Source of the DNA: Lentzea sp.
Lineage (GTDB): Bacteria; Actinomycetota; Actinomycetes; Mycobacteriales; Pseudonocardiaceae
Reading direction: 5' to 3'
Assembly: GCA_030146905.1 (NCBI GenBank)
Contig: JASLAV010001002.1
Coordinates: 1 to 14,095, forward strand
Length of the DNA: 14,095 nt
Positions 7,504 through 14,095 of the stretch are shown here, piece by piece. Made by a program: the position numbers and the translations under genes. Every line of letters starts with the position of its first letter. Position 1 is the first letter of the stretch. The notes below the pieces were generated by a model. That model was not told the DNA's origin, did not search any database, and saw only the letters and a list, made by a program, of their open reading frames with translations.

Positions 7504-7535
7504 CAACAGGCTGTCCGCATTCGGACAGCCTGTTG
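7504..7535 (-). terminator. Strong hairpin terminator after the esterase-mannanase gene
   Basis: CAACAGGCTGTCCG (7504-7517) and CGGACAGCCTGTTG (7522-7535) form a perfect 14-bp stem with a 4-base loop, 18 bases beyond the TGA of the 7554-9818 gene. No long T-run follows, as is common for actinomycete terminators. It also insulates the GH78 promoter, whose -35 box begins 10 bases further on. Confidence 0.8.
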
Positions 7536-7553
7536 AATCGTGTAAACCCGTGG

Positions 7554-9818
7554 TCAGCCCGTGGTGCAGGAGCTCCCGTTGAGCGTGAACGACGACGGTG
7601 CCGGGTTGGAGCCGCTGTAGGTGCCGTTGAAGCCGATGCCGGTCGACGCGCCAGGTGCGAGCGTGCCGTTCCAGGTCAGGTTGGTCGCGGTGACGTCGGC
7701 ACCGGACTGGGCGACCGTCGCGCCCCAGCCGGGCGGGGTGACCCGCTGGCCGTTCGGGTAGCCGAAGGCCAGGGTCCAGCCGTTGATCGCGCTGGTGCCC
7801 GTGTTGGTGATGGTCACGTTGGCGGTGAAACCGCTGCCACCGCCCCAGTTCTGGGCCGAGTAGCCGACCTTGCAGGCCCCGGTGCCGCCGCCCGCGCTCG
7901 TCGTGGCGGAAGCGGTGCCGGACACCGCCGAGGCGTTGCCCGCCGCGTCCTTGGCCCGCACCTGGTAGCGGTAGGTGGTCGACGGGGTCAAGCCGCTGTC
8001 GGTGTAGGTCGTGCCGGTGGCAGAGCCGATCGTGGTGAACGAGCCGCTGCCCGCGGCGCGCAGCACGTCGTAACCGGTGACGCCGACGTCGTCCGTCGAC
8101 GCCGTCCAGTTCAGCGTGAGACCGGTGGACGTCACGCCGGAGGCCGCCGGGGTGCCCGGCGTCGACGGCGGCTGCGTGTCCACCGGGCCGCCACCGCCGT
8201 AGATGGTGGCCTCCCTCGACGTCTGCCGGACTCCGTTGGCGCCGTTGAGGAACCGCTCGCCCCACGGGGTGAGGCTCGCAGGGTTGAAGGAGTTCACCAT
8301 GTCGAGGTAGGCGACGTCGCTGCTGTTGCCGCTCCACGACCAGCCGAGGTAGCCGAGACCGCGGGCCTGCGCCTGGGCCATGATCGTGTCCTCGTCGGGG
8401 TCACCGTCGCTGTGGTTGTGCCCGAACTCGCCGACCACCAGCGGCAGGCCGGCCGTCCTGAACGCGTCGAAGTAGGCGTTGACCTTGTCCGCGGTGTTGT
8501 AGACGCCGTACATGTGGATGGAGAACACGGTGTTGCGCTGCGGGTCGGCGTTGAGCACCGAGGCCGCGTTGTCGCGCATGATGTTGCCCCAGTCCTGGCC
8601 CCACATCGGCGCGTCGGCCATCAGCAGGTGCTGCAGCCCCGCGCCGCGCAACCGGCTGATCGCGCTGCTCGTGGCACTCACCCAGGTCGCGCTCACCGCA
8701 GCGTTGTTGCCGAACGGCTCGTTGCCCAGGTTGATGACGACGTAGTTCTCCTGGCCCTTGAGCGCGCTCGCCACGCTGATCCAGTAGGTCGCCGCCTGGT
8801 CCAGCGTCGCCGCACCGCTCTGCTCGCCGTACCCGGTGGTGTCGTGCACCTCCAGCACGCAGATCAGCTTCGACTGCTTGCACAGCGAGATGACGCTCGC
8901 GACCTCCGCCGCCGGGGTCGGACCCCACCGCTGCCCGCTGCCGAGCACGACGCGGACCGTGTTGGCGCCGAAGGACTTGATGTCCGCGAAAGCCCTGGTC
9001 TGCGTCTGGTACCAGACGTGCGCGTGGTTGACGCCGCGCATCACGAACGGCGTGCCGTTCGCCTCGACGATCCGCGTCCCCTCGACGTGCAGGCCCGTCG
9101 CCGACGGCCGGGCGCCCAGCGCGGCCACCACCGCCGGGTACCAGCGGCTCTCGATCTTCTGGATTCCGGTGGTGCTGTTGGGGTGCACGCCGTCGGTGGT
9201 GTCGGCAGCGGTGTCGAAGCCGGTCCACTGGTCGACCACGGTGATCGGCGAGGTCGCGGTGCTGTTCGCCCGCGCCCAGCCGGGGATCGCGCTGTTCAGG
9301 TCCGCCACCCGCTGCGCGCACGCCGAGCAGTTCGCGGGGTTCATCGGGATGATCTGGGCCACGACCAGCTTGATCGCCGGGTTGCTCGCCCGCATCTGGC
9401 CGAGCATCGCGGTGTAGGCGTCGAGGATCGTGCTCGCGGGGATGTTGCTCCACACGTCGTTGGTGCCGAGGTGCATCAGCACGACGTCCGGCCGCGCCGA
9501 CGCGAGCCAGCCGGGGAGCTGGTTGTCCCGCACGATGTTCGTGGCCAGGATCCCGCCGTGGCCCTCGTTCTCACCGTCGTGGGTGAAGCCGCAGCCCGAC
9601 GCCGGCAGCGAGCCGACGAAGTCGACGTCGGTGTGCCCGGTGTCCTGGAGGTGCTTCCAGAGCAGCGCCCGCCAGCAGCCCGGCGAACCGGTGATCGAGT
9701 CGCCCAGCGCCATCATCCGCGCTGGCGCCGCGGCACCGGCCGCGGCGGCGGGGGTGACGACCGCGCAGGCTGCCAGGAGCAGCCAGGCCACCACCGTCCG
9801 GAGAAATCGCAAGGTCAC
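7554..9818 (-). CDS. Secreted two-enzyme protein: CE3-like SGNH esterase + GH5_8 beta-mannanase + FN3 + CBM2
   Basis: A 754-residue protein starting at a GTG with a perfect AGGAGG six bases upstream. A Sec signal peptide (FLRTVVAWLLLAACAVVTPAAAA) ends near residue 27-30. Residues about 33-235 are an SGNH esterase of the CE3 type: GDSITGSPGCWRALLW with Ser41, GTNDVW with Asn120, DGVHPN with Asp209 and His212. Residues about 240-530 are a GH5 TIM barrel closest in my memory to actinomycete GH5_8 endo-1,4-beta-mannanases (FVMRGVNHAHVWYQ, LEVHDTTGYGEQSGAATL, SIHMYGVY), with acid/base Glu367 in LGNEPFG and nucleophile Glu464 in VVGEFGH. A glycine-rich linker leads to an FN3 domain (about 548-640) and a CBM2 (about 647-754, NWGGGSGFTANVTITNTG; Cys at both ends). 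The likely role is deacetylation and cutting of acetylated mannans while bound to cellulose. It is a single gene with a CebR-like operator. The GH5_8 call is strong; the ester substrate is inferred. Confidence 0.93.
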   Translation of the reverse strand: MTLRFLRTVVAWLLLAACAVVTPAAAAGAAAPARMMALGDSITGSPGCWRALLWKHLQDTGHTDVDFVGSLPASGCGFTHDGENEGHGGILATNIVRDNQLPGWLASARPDVVLMHLGTNDVWSNIPASTILDAYTAMLGQMRASNPAIKLVVAQIIPMNPANCSACAQRVADLNSAIPGWARANSTATSPITVVDQWTGFDTAADTTDGVHPNSTTGIQKIESRWYPAVVAALGARPSATGLHVEGTRIVEANGTPFVMRGVNHAHVWYQTQTRAFADIKSFGANTVRVVLGSGQRWGPTPAAEVASVISLCKQSKLICVLEVHDTTGYGEQSGAATLDQAATYWISVASALKGQENYVVINLGNEPFGNNAAVSATWVSATSSAISRLRGAGLQHLLMADAPMWGQDWGNIMRDNAASVLNADPQRNTVFSIHMYGVYNTADKVNAYFDAFRTAGLPLVVGEFGHNHSDGDPDEDTIMAQAQARGLGYLGWSWSGNSSDVAYLDMVNSFNPASLTPWGERFLNGANGVRQTSREATIYGGGGPVDTQPPSTPGTPAASGVTSTGLTLNWTASTDDVGVTGYDVLRAAGSGSFTTIGSATGTTYTDSGLTPSTTYRYQVRAKDAAGNASAVSGTASATTSAGGGTGACKVGYSAQNWGGGSGFTANVTITNTGTSAINGWTLAFGYPNGQRVTPPGWGATVAQSGADVTATNLTWNGTLAPGASTGIGFNGTYSGSNPAPSSFTLNGSSCTTG

Positions 9819-9863
9819 GACGACCTCCTGGGAAATGTTGCGCCAATGTTGATGTCCGATTTC

Positions 9864-9877
9864 CGGGAGCGCTCCCA
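9864..9877. promoter_or_regulatory. CebR/CelR-type operator (cello-oligosaccharide regulator box)
   Basis: On the minus strand TGGGAGCGCTCCCG matches 13 of 14 bases of the TGGGAGCGCTCCCA box bound by CebR in Streptomyces and CelR in Thermobifida, LacI-family repressors released by cello-oligosaccharides. The core GGGAGCGCTCCC (9865-9876) is a perfect palindrome. It sits 45 bases before the mannanase start and directly after a candidate -10 box, so binding would block initiation. Confidence 0.85.
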
Positions 9878-9884
9878 GAACCGG

Positions 9885-9890
9885 ACCCTA
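9885..9890 (-). promoter_or_regulatory. Candidate -10 box of the esterase-mannanase promoter
   Basis: TAGGGT on the minus strand has the TAnnnT form common in actinomycete promoters. No good -35 hexamer is visible 16-18 bases upstream. The predicted start, near 9878, falls against the CebR-like operator, which supports the assignment. Confidence 0.35.
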
Positions 9891-9938
9891 GCCAGCCGAT
9901 GACCCGACGACACCGCCGGTTGGCCCACCACGCCAACC

Positions 9939-9953
9939 TGTCCGCTGCGGACA
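9939..9953. repeat. Short palindrome TGTCCGC-T-GCGGACA
   Basis: Two 7-base arms around one central base lie between the GH42 stop and the mannanase promoter. It can act as a small hairpin or a protein-binding palindrome. Its TGTCC and GGACA arms recur in the hairpins at 9969-9986 and 7504-7535. Confidence 0.55.
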
Positions 9954-9968
9954 ACCCCACGACGTCGG

Positions 9969-9986
9969 CTTGTCCTGCCGGACAAG
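9969..9986 (-). terminator. Hairpin after the GH42 gene, probable terminator
   Basis: CTTGTCC (9969-9975) and GGACAAG (9980-9986) form a 7-bp stem with a TGCC loop, 2 bases beyond the TGA of the GH42 gene. No T-run follows. Together with the palindrome at 9939-9953 it may form a tandem terminator for the transport/GH42 operon. Confidence 0.55.
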
Positions 9987-9988
9987 TT

Positions 9989-11947
9989 TCACCGCAGCAC
10001 TCGCACGCCGTAGCGCGGCAACGAGGTCACGCCGCTGATCCGTTCGCCGCTGAGCAGGTCGGTGTACGTGCCGTCCACGACCACCTCCGCGGGCTCGGTC
10101 CGATGGTTGATCACGAACAGGAAGTCGCCTCGCCGCACCACCTCGACGCCTTCCGGTGGCGGTGACGGCGGTACGCCGGCCTGGGTGGCGACGTGCGCGA
10201 GCAACGCGCGCATCGCGTCTGGTGACGGTCTGGTCGCCACGTACCACGCCGTGCCCTCGCCGAAGTCGTTGCGCAGCACGACGGGCGTGCCCTCAAGCTC
10301 GCCCTCGGCCACCGAGGCGACCACCGAGGCCGTGGTGGGCACCAGGTCGTCGGCCCAGAAGTCGGCGGTGAAGCCGCCGAGCAGTTCCGAGGCACACGTC
10401 AACGTCCCGTTCTGGGGCATGAACTCGTCGATGCGAAAACCCATCACGGCGGTCAGCAGCGCCGGGTAGCCGCCCACCCGGACGTGGTCGTGCTCGTCCA
10501 CCACCCCCGAGAAGAAGCCCATCACGAACGTGCCGCCGTCGTCCACATAGGACGTGATGCGGTCGGCGTCAGGGGCGGTGAGCAGGTACAGGTTCGGGGC
10601 GAGCACCACCCGGTACCCCGTCAGGTCGTCCGACGGCCGCACGAAGTCCGTGACGATCCCCAGCCGCCACAGGGGTTCGTAGAAGTCGCGCAGCCGGTCC
10701 AGCAGGTCGAGGGGTGAGGGCAGGTGCTCGTCGCCGACGGCCCACCGGTTGTCCCAGTCCACCAGGATCGCGACCCTGGCAGGTACCGGTGCGCCGACGA
10801 CGCCGGACAGCTCGGCGAGACCCCTGCCGAGAGCGGTGACCTCGCGGAACACCCGGCTGTGCGGCCCGCGGTGCGGCACCATGCCGGAGTGGAACTTCTC
10901 CGCGCCCGCGCGGGAAGCCCGCCACTGGAAGAAGCACACCGCGTCGGCCCCTCTCGCAACGGCCTGCAGCGACTGCGTGCGCAGGTGGCCAGGAGGGCGG
11001 CGCGGACCGCGCGACCCGCTCGCGGACTGCTCCATCAGCACCCACGGCCCACGCCCCGCCAAGCCGCGCATGAGGTCGTAGCTCATCGCGGTATCGACGT
11101 GCGCCTGCGGATCCGCCAGGTCCGGGTACCAGTCGTGGGACACGAAGTCCTGCTCCGCCGCCGCCCGCCAGTAGTCGAGCGGGGCGTGCAGCCCCATGAA
11201 GTTCGAGGTGACGGGGACGTCCGGGGTGATGTCGCGCAGGACCTCGCGCTCGACGCGGAAGCACTCGAGCAACGCCTCCGAGCAGAAGCGCCTGAAGTCG
11301 AGCACCTGGGTGGGGTTGCGCAGGTACGGTGCCGCGCGCGGCGGCAGGACCTCCTCCCACTCCCCGTAGTGCTGGCTCCAGAACGCGGTCGCCCACGCCT
11401 CGTTCAGCGCGTCGAGCGTCCCGTACTTCGCGGACAGCCACCGCCGGAAGTGCCGGGCGGACCCGTCGCAGTGGCAGACCTCGCAGTACTCGTTGTTGAC
11501 GTGCCACAACTCCAGCGCCGGGTGCGAGCCGTAGCTGCGGGCCAGCGCGGTGACGATGCCTCGCGCGTAGTGGCGGTACACGGCCGACGACGGGCAATAG
11601 TGGTTGCGGGACCCGTGCGACATCCGCACGCCCTCCGCCGTCACCATCAACGTGTCCGGGTGGCGCAGGCTCATCCACGGCGGCGGGGACGCGGTCGGCG
11701 TCGCGAGGCTGACGCCGATCCCGTTCTCGTGCAGCAGGTCCAGCACCCGGTCGAGCCAGCCGAAGTCGAACGCGCCCGGTGAGGGCTCCAGCCTGCCCCA
11801 GGAGAACACGCCGACGGTCACCAGGTTCACCCCGGCCTCCCGCATCAACGCGACGTCCTCGAACCACACCTCCTCCGGCCACTGCTCCGGGTTGTAGTCG
11901 CCCCCGTACAGCAGGCGGCCGCGCGTGACGTCGGACAGCTCGGGCAT
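9989..11947 (-). CDS. Cytoplasmic beta-galactosidase, GH42
   Basis: A 652-residue protein with no signal peptide, the usual size for GH42. It opens with LLYGGDYNPEQWPEE, the family signature. Catalytic residues: acid/base Glu153 in WHVNNEY and nucleophile Glu306 in VLMEQSASG. Cys118, Cys155, Cys158 and Cys160 (NHYC and EYCEVCHC) match the zinc-binding cysteines of clostridial/Thermus-type GH42 enzymes. The TIM barrel is followed by a trimerisation-type domain (about 390-590) and a small C-terminal beta domain. It is the last gene of the transporter operon: its ATG lies 3 bases after the stop of the upstream permease gene, with AAGGGATG as ribosome binding site overlapping that stop. It likely removes beta-galactose from imported oligosaccharides, for instance from pectic galactan or rhamnogalacturonan side chains, as proposed for YesZ in B. 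subtilis. Substrate is inferred. Confidence 0.94.
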   Translation of the reverse strand: MPELSDVTRGRLLYGGDYNPEQWPEEVWFEDVALMREAGVNLVTVGVFSWGRLEPSPGAFDFGWLDRVLDLLHENGIGVSLATPTASPPPWMSLRHPDTLMVTAEGVRMSHGSRNHYCPSSAVYRHYARGIVTALARSYGSHPALELWHVNNEYCEVCHCDGSARHFRRWLSAKYGTLDALNEAWATAFWSQHYGEWEEVLPPRAAPYLRNPTQVLDFRRFCSEALLECFRVEREVLRDITPDVPVTSNFMGLHAPLDYWRAAAEQDFVSHDWYPDLADPQAHVDTAMSYDLMRGLAGRGPWVLMEQSASGSRGPRRPPGHLRTQSLQAVARGADAVCFFQWRASRAGAEKFHSGMVPHRGPHSRVFREVTALGRGLAELSGVVGAPVPARVAILVDWDNRWAVGDEHLPSPLDLLDRLRDFYEPLWRLGIVTDFVRPSDDLTGYRVVLAPNLYLLTAPDADRITSYVDDGGTFVMGFFSGVVDEHDHVRVGGYPALLTAVMGFRIDEFMPQNGTLTCASELLGGFTADFWADDLVPTTASVVASVAEGELEGTPVVLRNDFGEGTAWYVATRPSPDAMRALLAHVATQAGVPPSPPPEGVEVVRRGDFLFVINHRTEPAEVVVDGTYTDLLSGERISGVTSLPRYGVRVLR

Positions 11948-11950
11948 GTC

Positions 11951-12847
11951 TCATCCCTTGACGGCGCCGAGGATGACGCCCTTGGTGAAGTGCTTCTGCA
12001 CGAACGGGTACGCGAACAGCACGGGCACGACGGCGATCACGACCACGGCCATCTTCACCGCGAGCGTCGGCAGCGGGGCGACGCCCTCGATCACCGCTTC
12101 GCCGCCCGTGCCGGGAATCGGCTGGCCCTGCAGGACGTACTGCCGCAGCACCAGCTGCAACGGCCACTTGTCCGGCGTGTTCAGGTACAGGAACGCGTTG
12201 AAGAAGGCGTTCCAGTAGCCGACCGCGTAGAACATGGCGATCACCGCCGTGACGGCCTTGGACAGCGGCAGCACGATCCGGCGCAGGATGCCGAACTCGC
12301 TCGCGCCGTCGATGCGGGCGCTGTCCACCAGGTCCTGGGGAATGCTCAGGAAGAACGACCGCAGCACCACGAGGTTGAACGCCGCGACCGCACCGGGCAG
12401 CACCAGCGAGGCGTAGGTGTCGAGCAGCCCGAGCGAACTGACCAGCAGGTAGGTCGGGATCATGCCGGGACCGAACAGGAACGTCAGCAGCACCACGAAC
12501 AGCAGCGGCCGGTGCGCGAACGAGCCAGGCCGCGACAGCCCGTAGGCCGCGAGCAGTGTCAGCACGGTGCTGAAGAGCGTGCCGACGGCGGTGACCCCGG
12601 TGCTGACCAGCACCGCCCTGCTCACCACGCCGCCGGACAGCAGCTCGGTGTAGGCGGCGGGGCTGAAGCCGTCGGGGACGACCACGAGCCCGCCGGCCCT
12701 GGTGATGGCGTCCTGCGGTGAGACGCTGGTCAGGACCACCACGTAGAGCGGGAAGAGCACGACCAGCACCACGACGGCCACGGCCACGCCCTTGGCGGCG
12801 CGCCCGAACGGCGTCGGCTCCTCGTCCCACAGCGGGCGGCGGTTCAC
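11951..12847 (-). CDS. Carbohydrate ABC transporter permease, LplC/MalG type
   Basis: A 298-residue inner-membrane protein with about six hydrophobic segments; the first, GVAVAVVVLVVLFPLYVVV, follows a short cytoplasmic N-terminus. The ATPase-coupling EAA loop is present in the LplC-like form SARIDGASEFGILRRIVLPL starting near residue 176. The C-terminus FVQKHFTKGVILGAVKG is typical of the LplC/YtcP branch of CUT1 permeases. It starts with GTG at 12847, overlapping the upstream permease stop as GTGA (12844-12847), so the two are translationally coupled and form a heterodimeric channel. The LplB/LplC branch generally serves oligosaccharides from complex plant polysaccharides. Confidence 0.93.
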   Translation of the reverse strand: MNRRPLWDEEPTPFGRAAKGVAVAVVVLVVLFPLYVVVLTSVSPQDAITRAGGLVVVPDGFSPAAYTELLSGGVVSRAVLVSTGVTAVGTLFSTVLTLLAAYGLSRPGSFAHRPLLFVVLLTFLFGPGMIPTYLLVSSLGLLDTYASLVLPGAVAAFNLVVLRSFFLSIPQDLVDSARIDGASEFGILRRIVLPLSKAVTAVIAMFYAVGYWNAFFNAFLYLNTPDKWPLQLVLRQYVLQGQPIPGTGGEAVIEGVAPLPTLAVKMAVVVIAVVPVLFAYPFVQKHFTKGVILGAVKG

Positions 12848-13761
12848 CTCTGGTACACCCCTTGCTGGCCGAACACGTGCGCGAGCTTGTTGGCGCCCAG
12901 CACGAGCACCAGGCCCACGACACCCTTCACCAGCCCGGCCGCGGCCGCGTAGGACCAGTCGTTGTTGACCACGCCGGTGAAGTAGACGTAGGTGTCGAGC
13001 ACCTCCGCCGTGTCCGCGCCCACCGCGTCGCGCTGCAGCAGGAACTGCTCGAACCCGACGCTCAGCGCGTCACCGAGCCGCAGGATCAGCAGCAGCACGA
13101 TGACCGGCACCAGCGCGGGCAGCGTGACGTGCCACAGCCGCCGCCATTTGCCCGCCCCGTCGACCGCCGCGGCCTCGTACAGGCTGGAATCCACTGTGGA
13201 CAGCGCGGCGAGGAAGATGATCGTGCCCCAGCCCGCGTCCTTCCACACCGACTGGAGCGTCACCAGGCCGAGGAACAGGTCGGGGTCGTTCATGATGTCG
13301 ATCGTCTGCGCGCCCCGCTCGCGCAGGAACGTGTTGATCGCCCCGGTACCGCCGAGGACCTGCTGGAACAGCGTGATCACCAGCACCCACGAGAAGAAGT
13401 GCGGCAGGTACACCACGCTCTGGACGAGCATCCGCAGCCGTGCGCTGAGCAGGCTGTTGAGCAGCAGCGCGAGCAGGATCGGCACCGGGAAGTAGAACAC
13501 CAGCTGGAACAGCGTGATGGTGACGGTGTTGACGGCGGCCTGCCAGAACGCGGCGTCGGTGAAGATCCGCTGGAAGTTGTACAGGCCGACGAACGGGCTC
13601 GCGGTGATCCCGGTGTAGGGCGAGTAGCTCTGGAACGCGATCACGTTGCCCAGCAGCGGCACGTAGTGGAACACCACGTACACCGCGATCGCGGGTGCCA
13701 CCATCACCAGCAGCGGCCAGTCGCGCCGCAGCCGGCGGGTGAGCACCTCAGCGGCCGGCAT
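12844..13761 (-). CDS. Carbohydrate ABC transporter permease, LplB/MalF type
   Basis: A 305-residue membrane protein with about six hydrophobic segments, starting LRRDWPLLVMVAPAIAVYVVFHYVPLLGNVIAF, which is characteristic of LplB-like CUT1 permeases. SVVYLPHFFSWV and the EAA loop EAAAVDGAGKWRRLWHVTLP (Glu196, Gly202) are clear. The ATG at 13761 lies inside the end of the solute-binding protein gene (14-base overlap), and its stop overlaps the next permease start. It pairs with the downstream permease. No ATPase gene is visible in the window. Confidence 0.93.
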   Translation of the reverse strand: MPAAEVLTRRLRRDWPLLVMVAPAIAVYVVFHYVPLLGNVIAFQSYSPYTGITASPFVGLYNFQRIFTDAAFWQAAVNTVTITLFQLVFYFPVPILLALLLNSLLSARLRMLVQSVVYLPHFFSWVLVITLFQQVLGGTGAINTFLRERGAQTIDIMNDPDLFLGLVTLQSVWKDAGWGTIIFLAALSTVDSSLYEAAAVDGAGKWRRLWHVTLPALVPVIVLLLILRLGDALSVGFEQFLLQRDAVGADTAEVLDTYVYFTGVVNNDWSYAAAAGLVKGVVGLVLVLGANKLAHVFGQQGVYQR

Positions 13762-14095
13762 CGGCCAGCACCTTCGTGTGGAACTCGCGGAGCTGGTCGC
13801 CGCCCTTCTTGCGCCACTCGTCGGCCAGCTTCGCCACGTCCTCGACAGGGCTGCGGCCGAAGACGATGTCCATCGTCCTGTCCTGGAACTCCTTGGCGAG
13901 CTTGGAGAACTCGGCAGGCTCGTCCACCTTGAGACCGAACTCGAGCGGCGTGGTCCGGTGCGAGTTCGTGTCGGCGTACCAGGCGTGCTGCGCCTTCACG
14001 AAGTCCGGGTACGCGGGGTTGCTGATGATCGGCGGCGGGCCCGCGAAGAACCCGTAGGTGAGGGTGATCTCCCTGCGCCCCAGGTCGTTCAGCCG
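13748..14095 (-). CDS. Extracellular sugar-binding protein of the ABC transporter, C-terminal part (5' end outside window)
   Basis: The minus-strand frame is open to the right edge, giving the last 115 residues (RLNDLGRREITLTYGFFAGP... to ...KVLADAGR). The GTG at 13999 is internal, since the reading frame and the family-like sequence continue through it. The tail AKLADEWRKKGGDQLREFHT resembles the C-terminal helices of LplA/YtcQ-type family 1 solute-binding lipoproteins, where a helix with a KxGGD turn is common. Its gene order before LplB- and LplC-type permeases fits. It would be a membrane-anchored lipoprotein, but its signal peptide lies outside. The imported sugar is unknown; the GH42 in the same operon suggests galactose-containing oligosaccharides. 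Confidence 0.88.
   Translation of the reverse strand, partial: RLNDLGRREITLTYGFFAGPPPIISNPAYPDFVKAQHAWYADTNSHRTTPLEFGLKVDEPAEFSKLAKEFQDRTMDIVFGRSPVEDVAKLADEWRKKGGDQLREFHTKVLADAGR

Noticed and set aside
7212..9902. 896-codon plus-strand open frame antisense to the mannanase gene
   Set aside because: A compositional shadow of the esterase-mannanase gene, without ribosome binding site or recognisable domain.
10569..12923. 784-codon minus-strand open frame across GH42 and a permease gene
   Set aside because: It runs in the wrong frame through two clear genes and translates to Arg/Ala/Gly-rich sequence; a shadow.
13190..13200. Palindrome TCCACTGTGGA as an operator
   Set aside because: It lies inside the LplB-type permease coding sequence and encodes ordinary residues (STVDS); no promoter context.
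13748..13999. Stand-alone 83-residue gene starting at GTG 13999
   Set aside because: The frame continues to the window edge with sugar-binding-protein-like sequence, so the GTG is an internal Val and this is a partial gene.

Overview
The window is about 14 kb of very GC-rich DNA (roughly 70% by eye), with tightly packed genes, GTG and ATG starts, almost only TGA stops and long antisense shadow ORFs. This points to an actinomycete. The Streptomyces/Thermobifida-type CebR/CelR operator, the FN3 plus CBM2 tail on a secreted glycosidase and Tat-like leaders fit this, and a Pseudonocardiales-type soil saprophyte is my best guess (inference). Every gene but one has a readable role in plant cell-wall polysaccharide or rhamnose use.

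Layout. Positions 1-2375 (+): end of a rhamnose catabolic operon, with a bifunctional rhamnulose-1-phosphate aldolase/lactaldehyde dehydrogenase (5' end outside) translationally coupled by ATGA to rhamnulokinase RhaB. Positions 2432-3667 (+): exported SGNH/GDSL esterase with its own likely promoter overlapping the rhaB stop. Positions 3677-3768: 92-bp element with perfect 17-bp inverted ends, between convergent genes. Positions 3767-4222 (-): small secreted four-cysteine protein of unknown function. Positions 4286-7411 (-): exported GH78 alpha-L-rhamnosidase, preceded by a perfect LacI-type palindrome and followed by an intrinsic terminator. Positions 7554-9818 (-): large secreted CE3-like esterase + GH5_8 mannanase + FN3 + CBM2 enzyme with a CebR-like box at its promoter. 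Positions 9989-14095 (-): operon of solute-binding protein (partial), two LplB/LplC-type permeases and a cytoplasmic GH42 beta-galactosidase.

Working model (inference). Outside the cell, the GH78 enzyme and the SGNH esterase free rhamnose and acetyl groups from rhamnose-containing glycans such as rhamnogalacturonan I. The CUT1 transporter imports galactose-containing oligosaccharides for GH42, and RhaB plus the aldolase/dehydrogenase take rhamnulose to DHAP and lactate. The composition resembles the Bacillus subtilis yes/ytc rhamnogalacturonan locus. The mannanase sits inside this block but appears to answer to the cello-oligosaccharide regulator. No RG lyase, rhamnose isomerase, transporter ATPase or regulator gene lies in the window.

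I see no tRNA, rRNA, CRISPR array or transposase. No gene-free stretch exceeds 300 bases. I found no clear new molecular system. The least explained items are the 92-bp inverted-repeat element, the small Cys-rich secreted protein whose stop codon overlaps it, and the family of TGTCC/GGACA hairpins.
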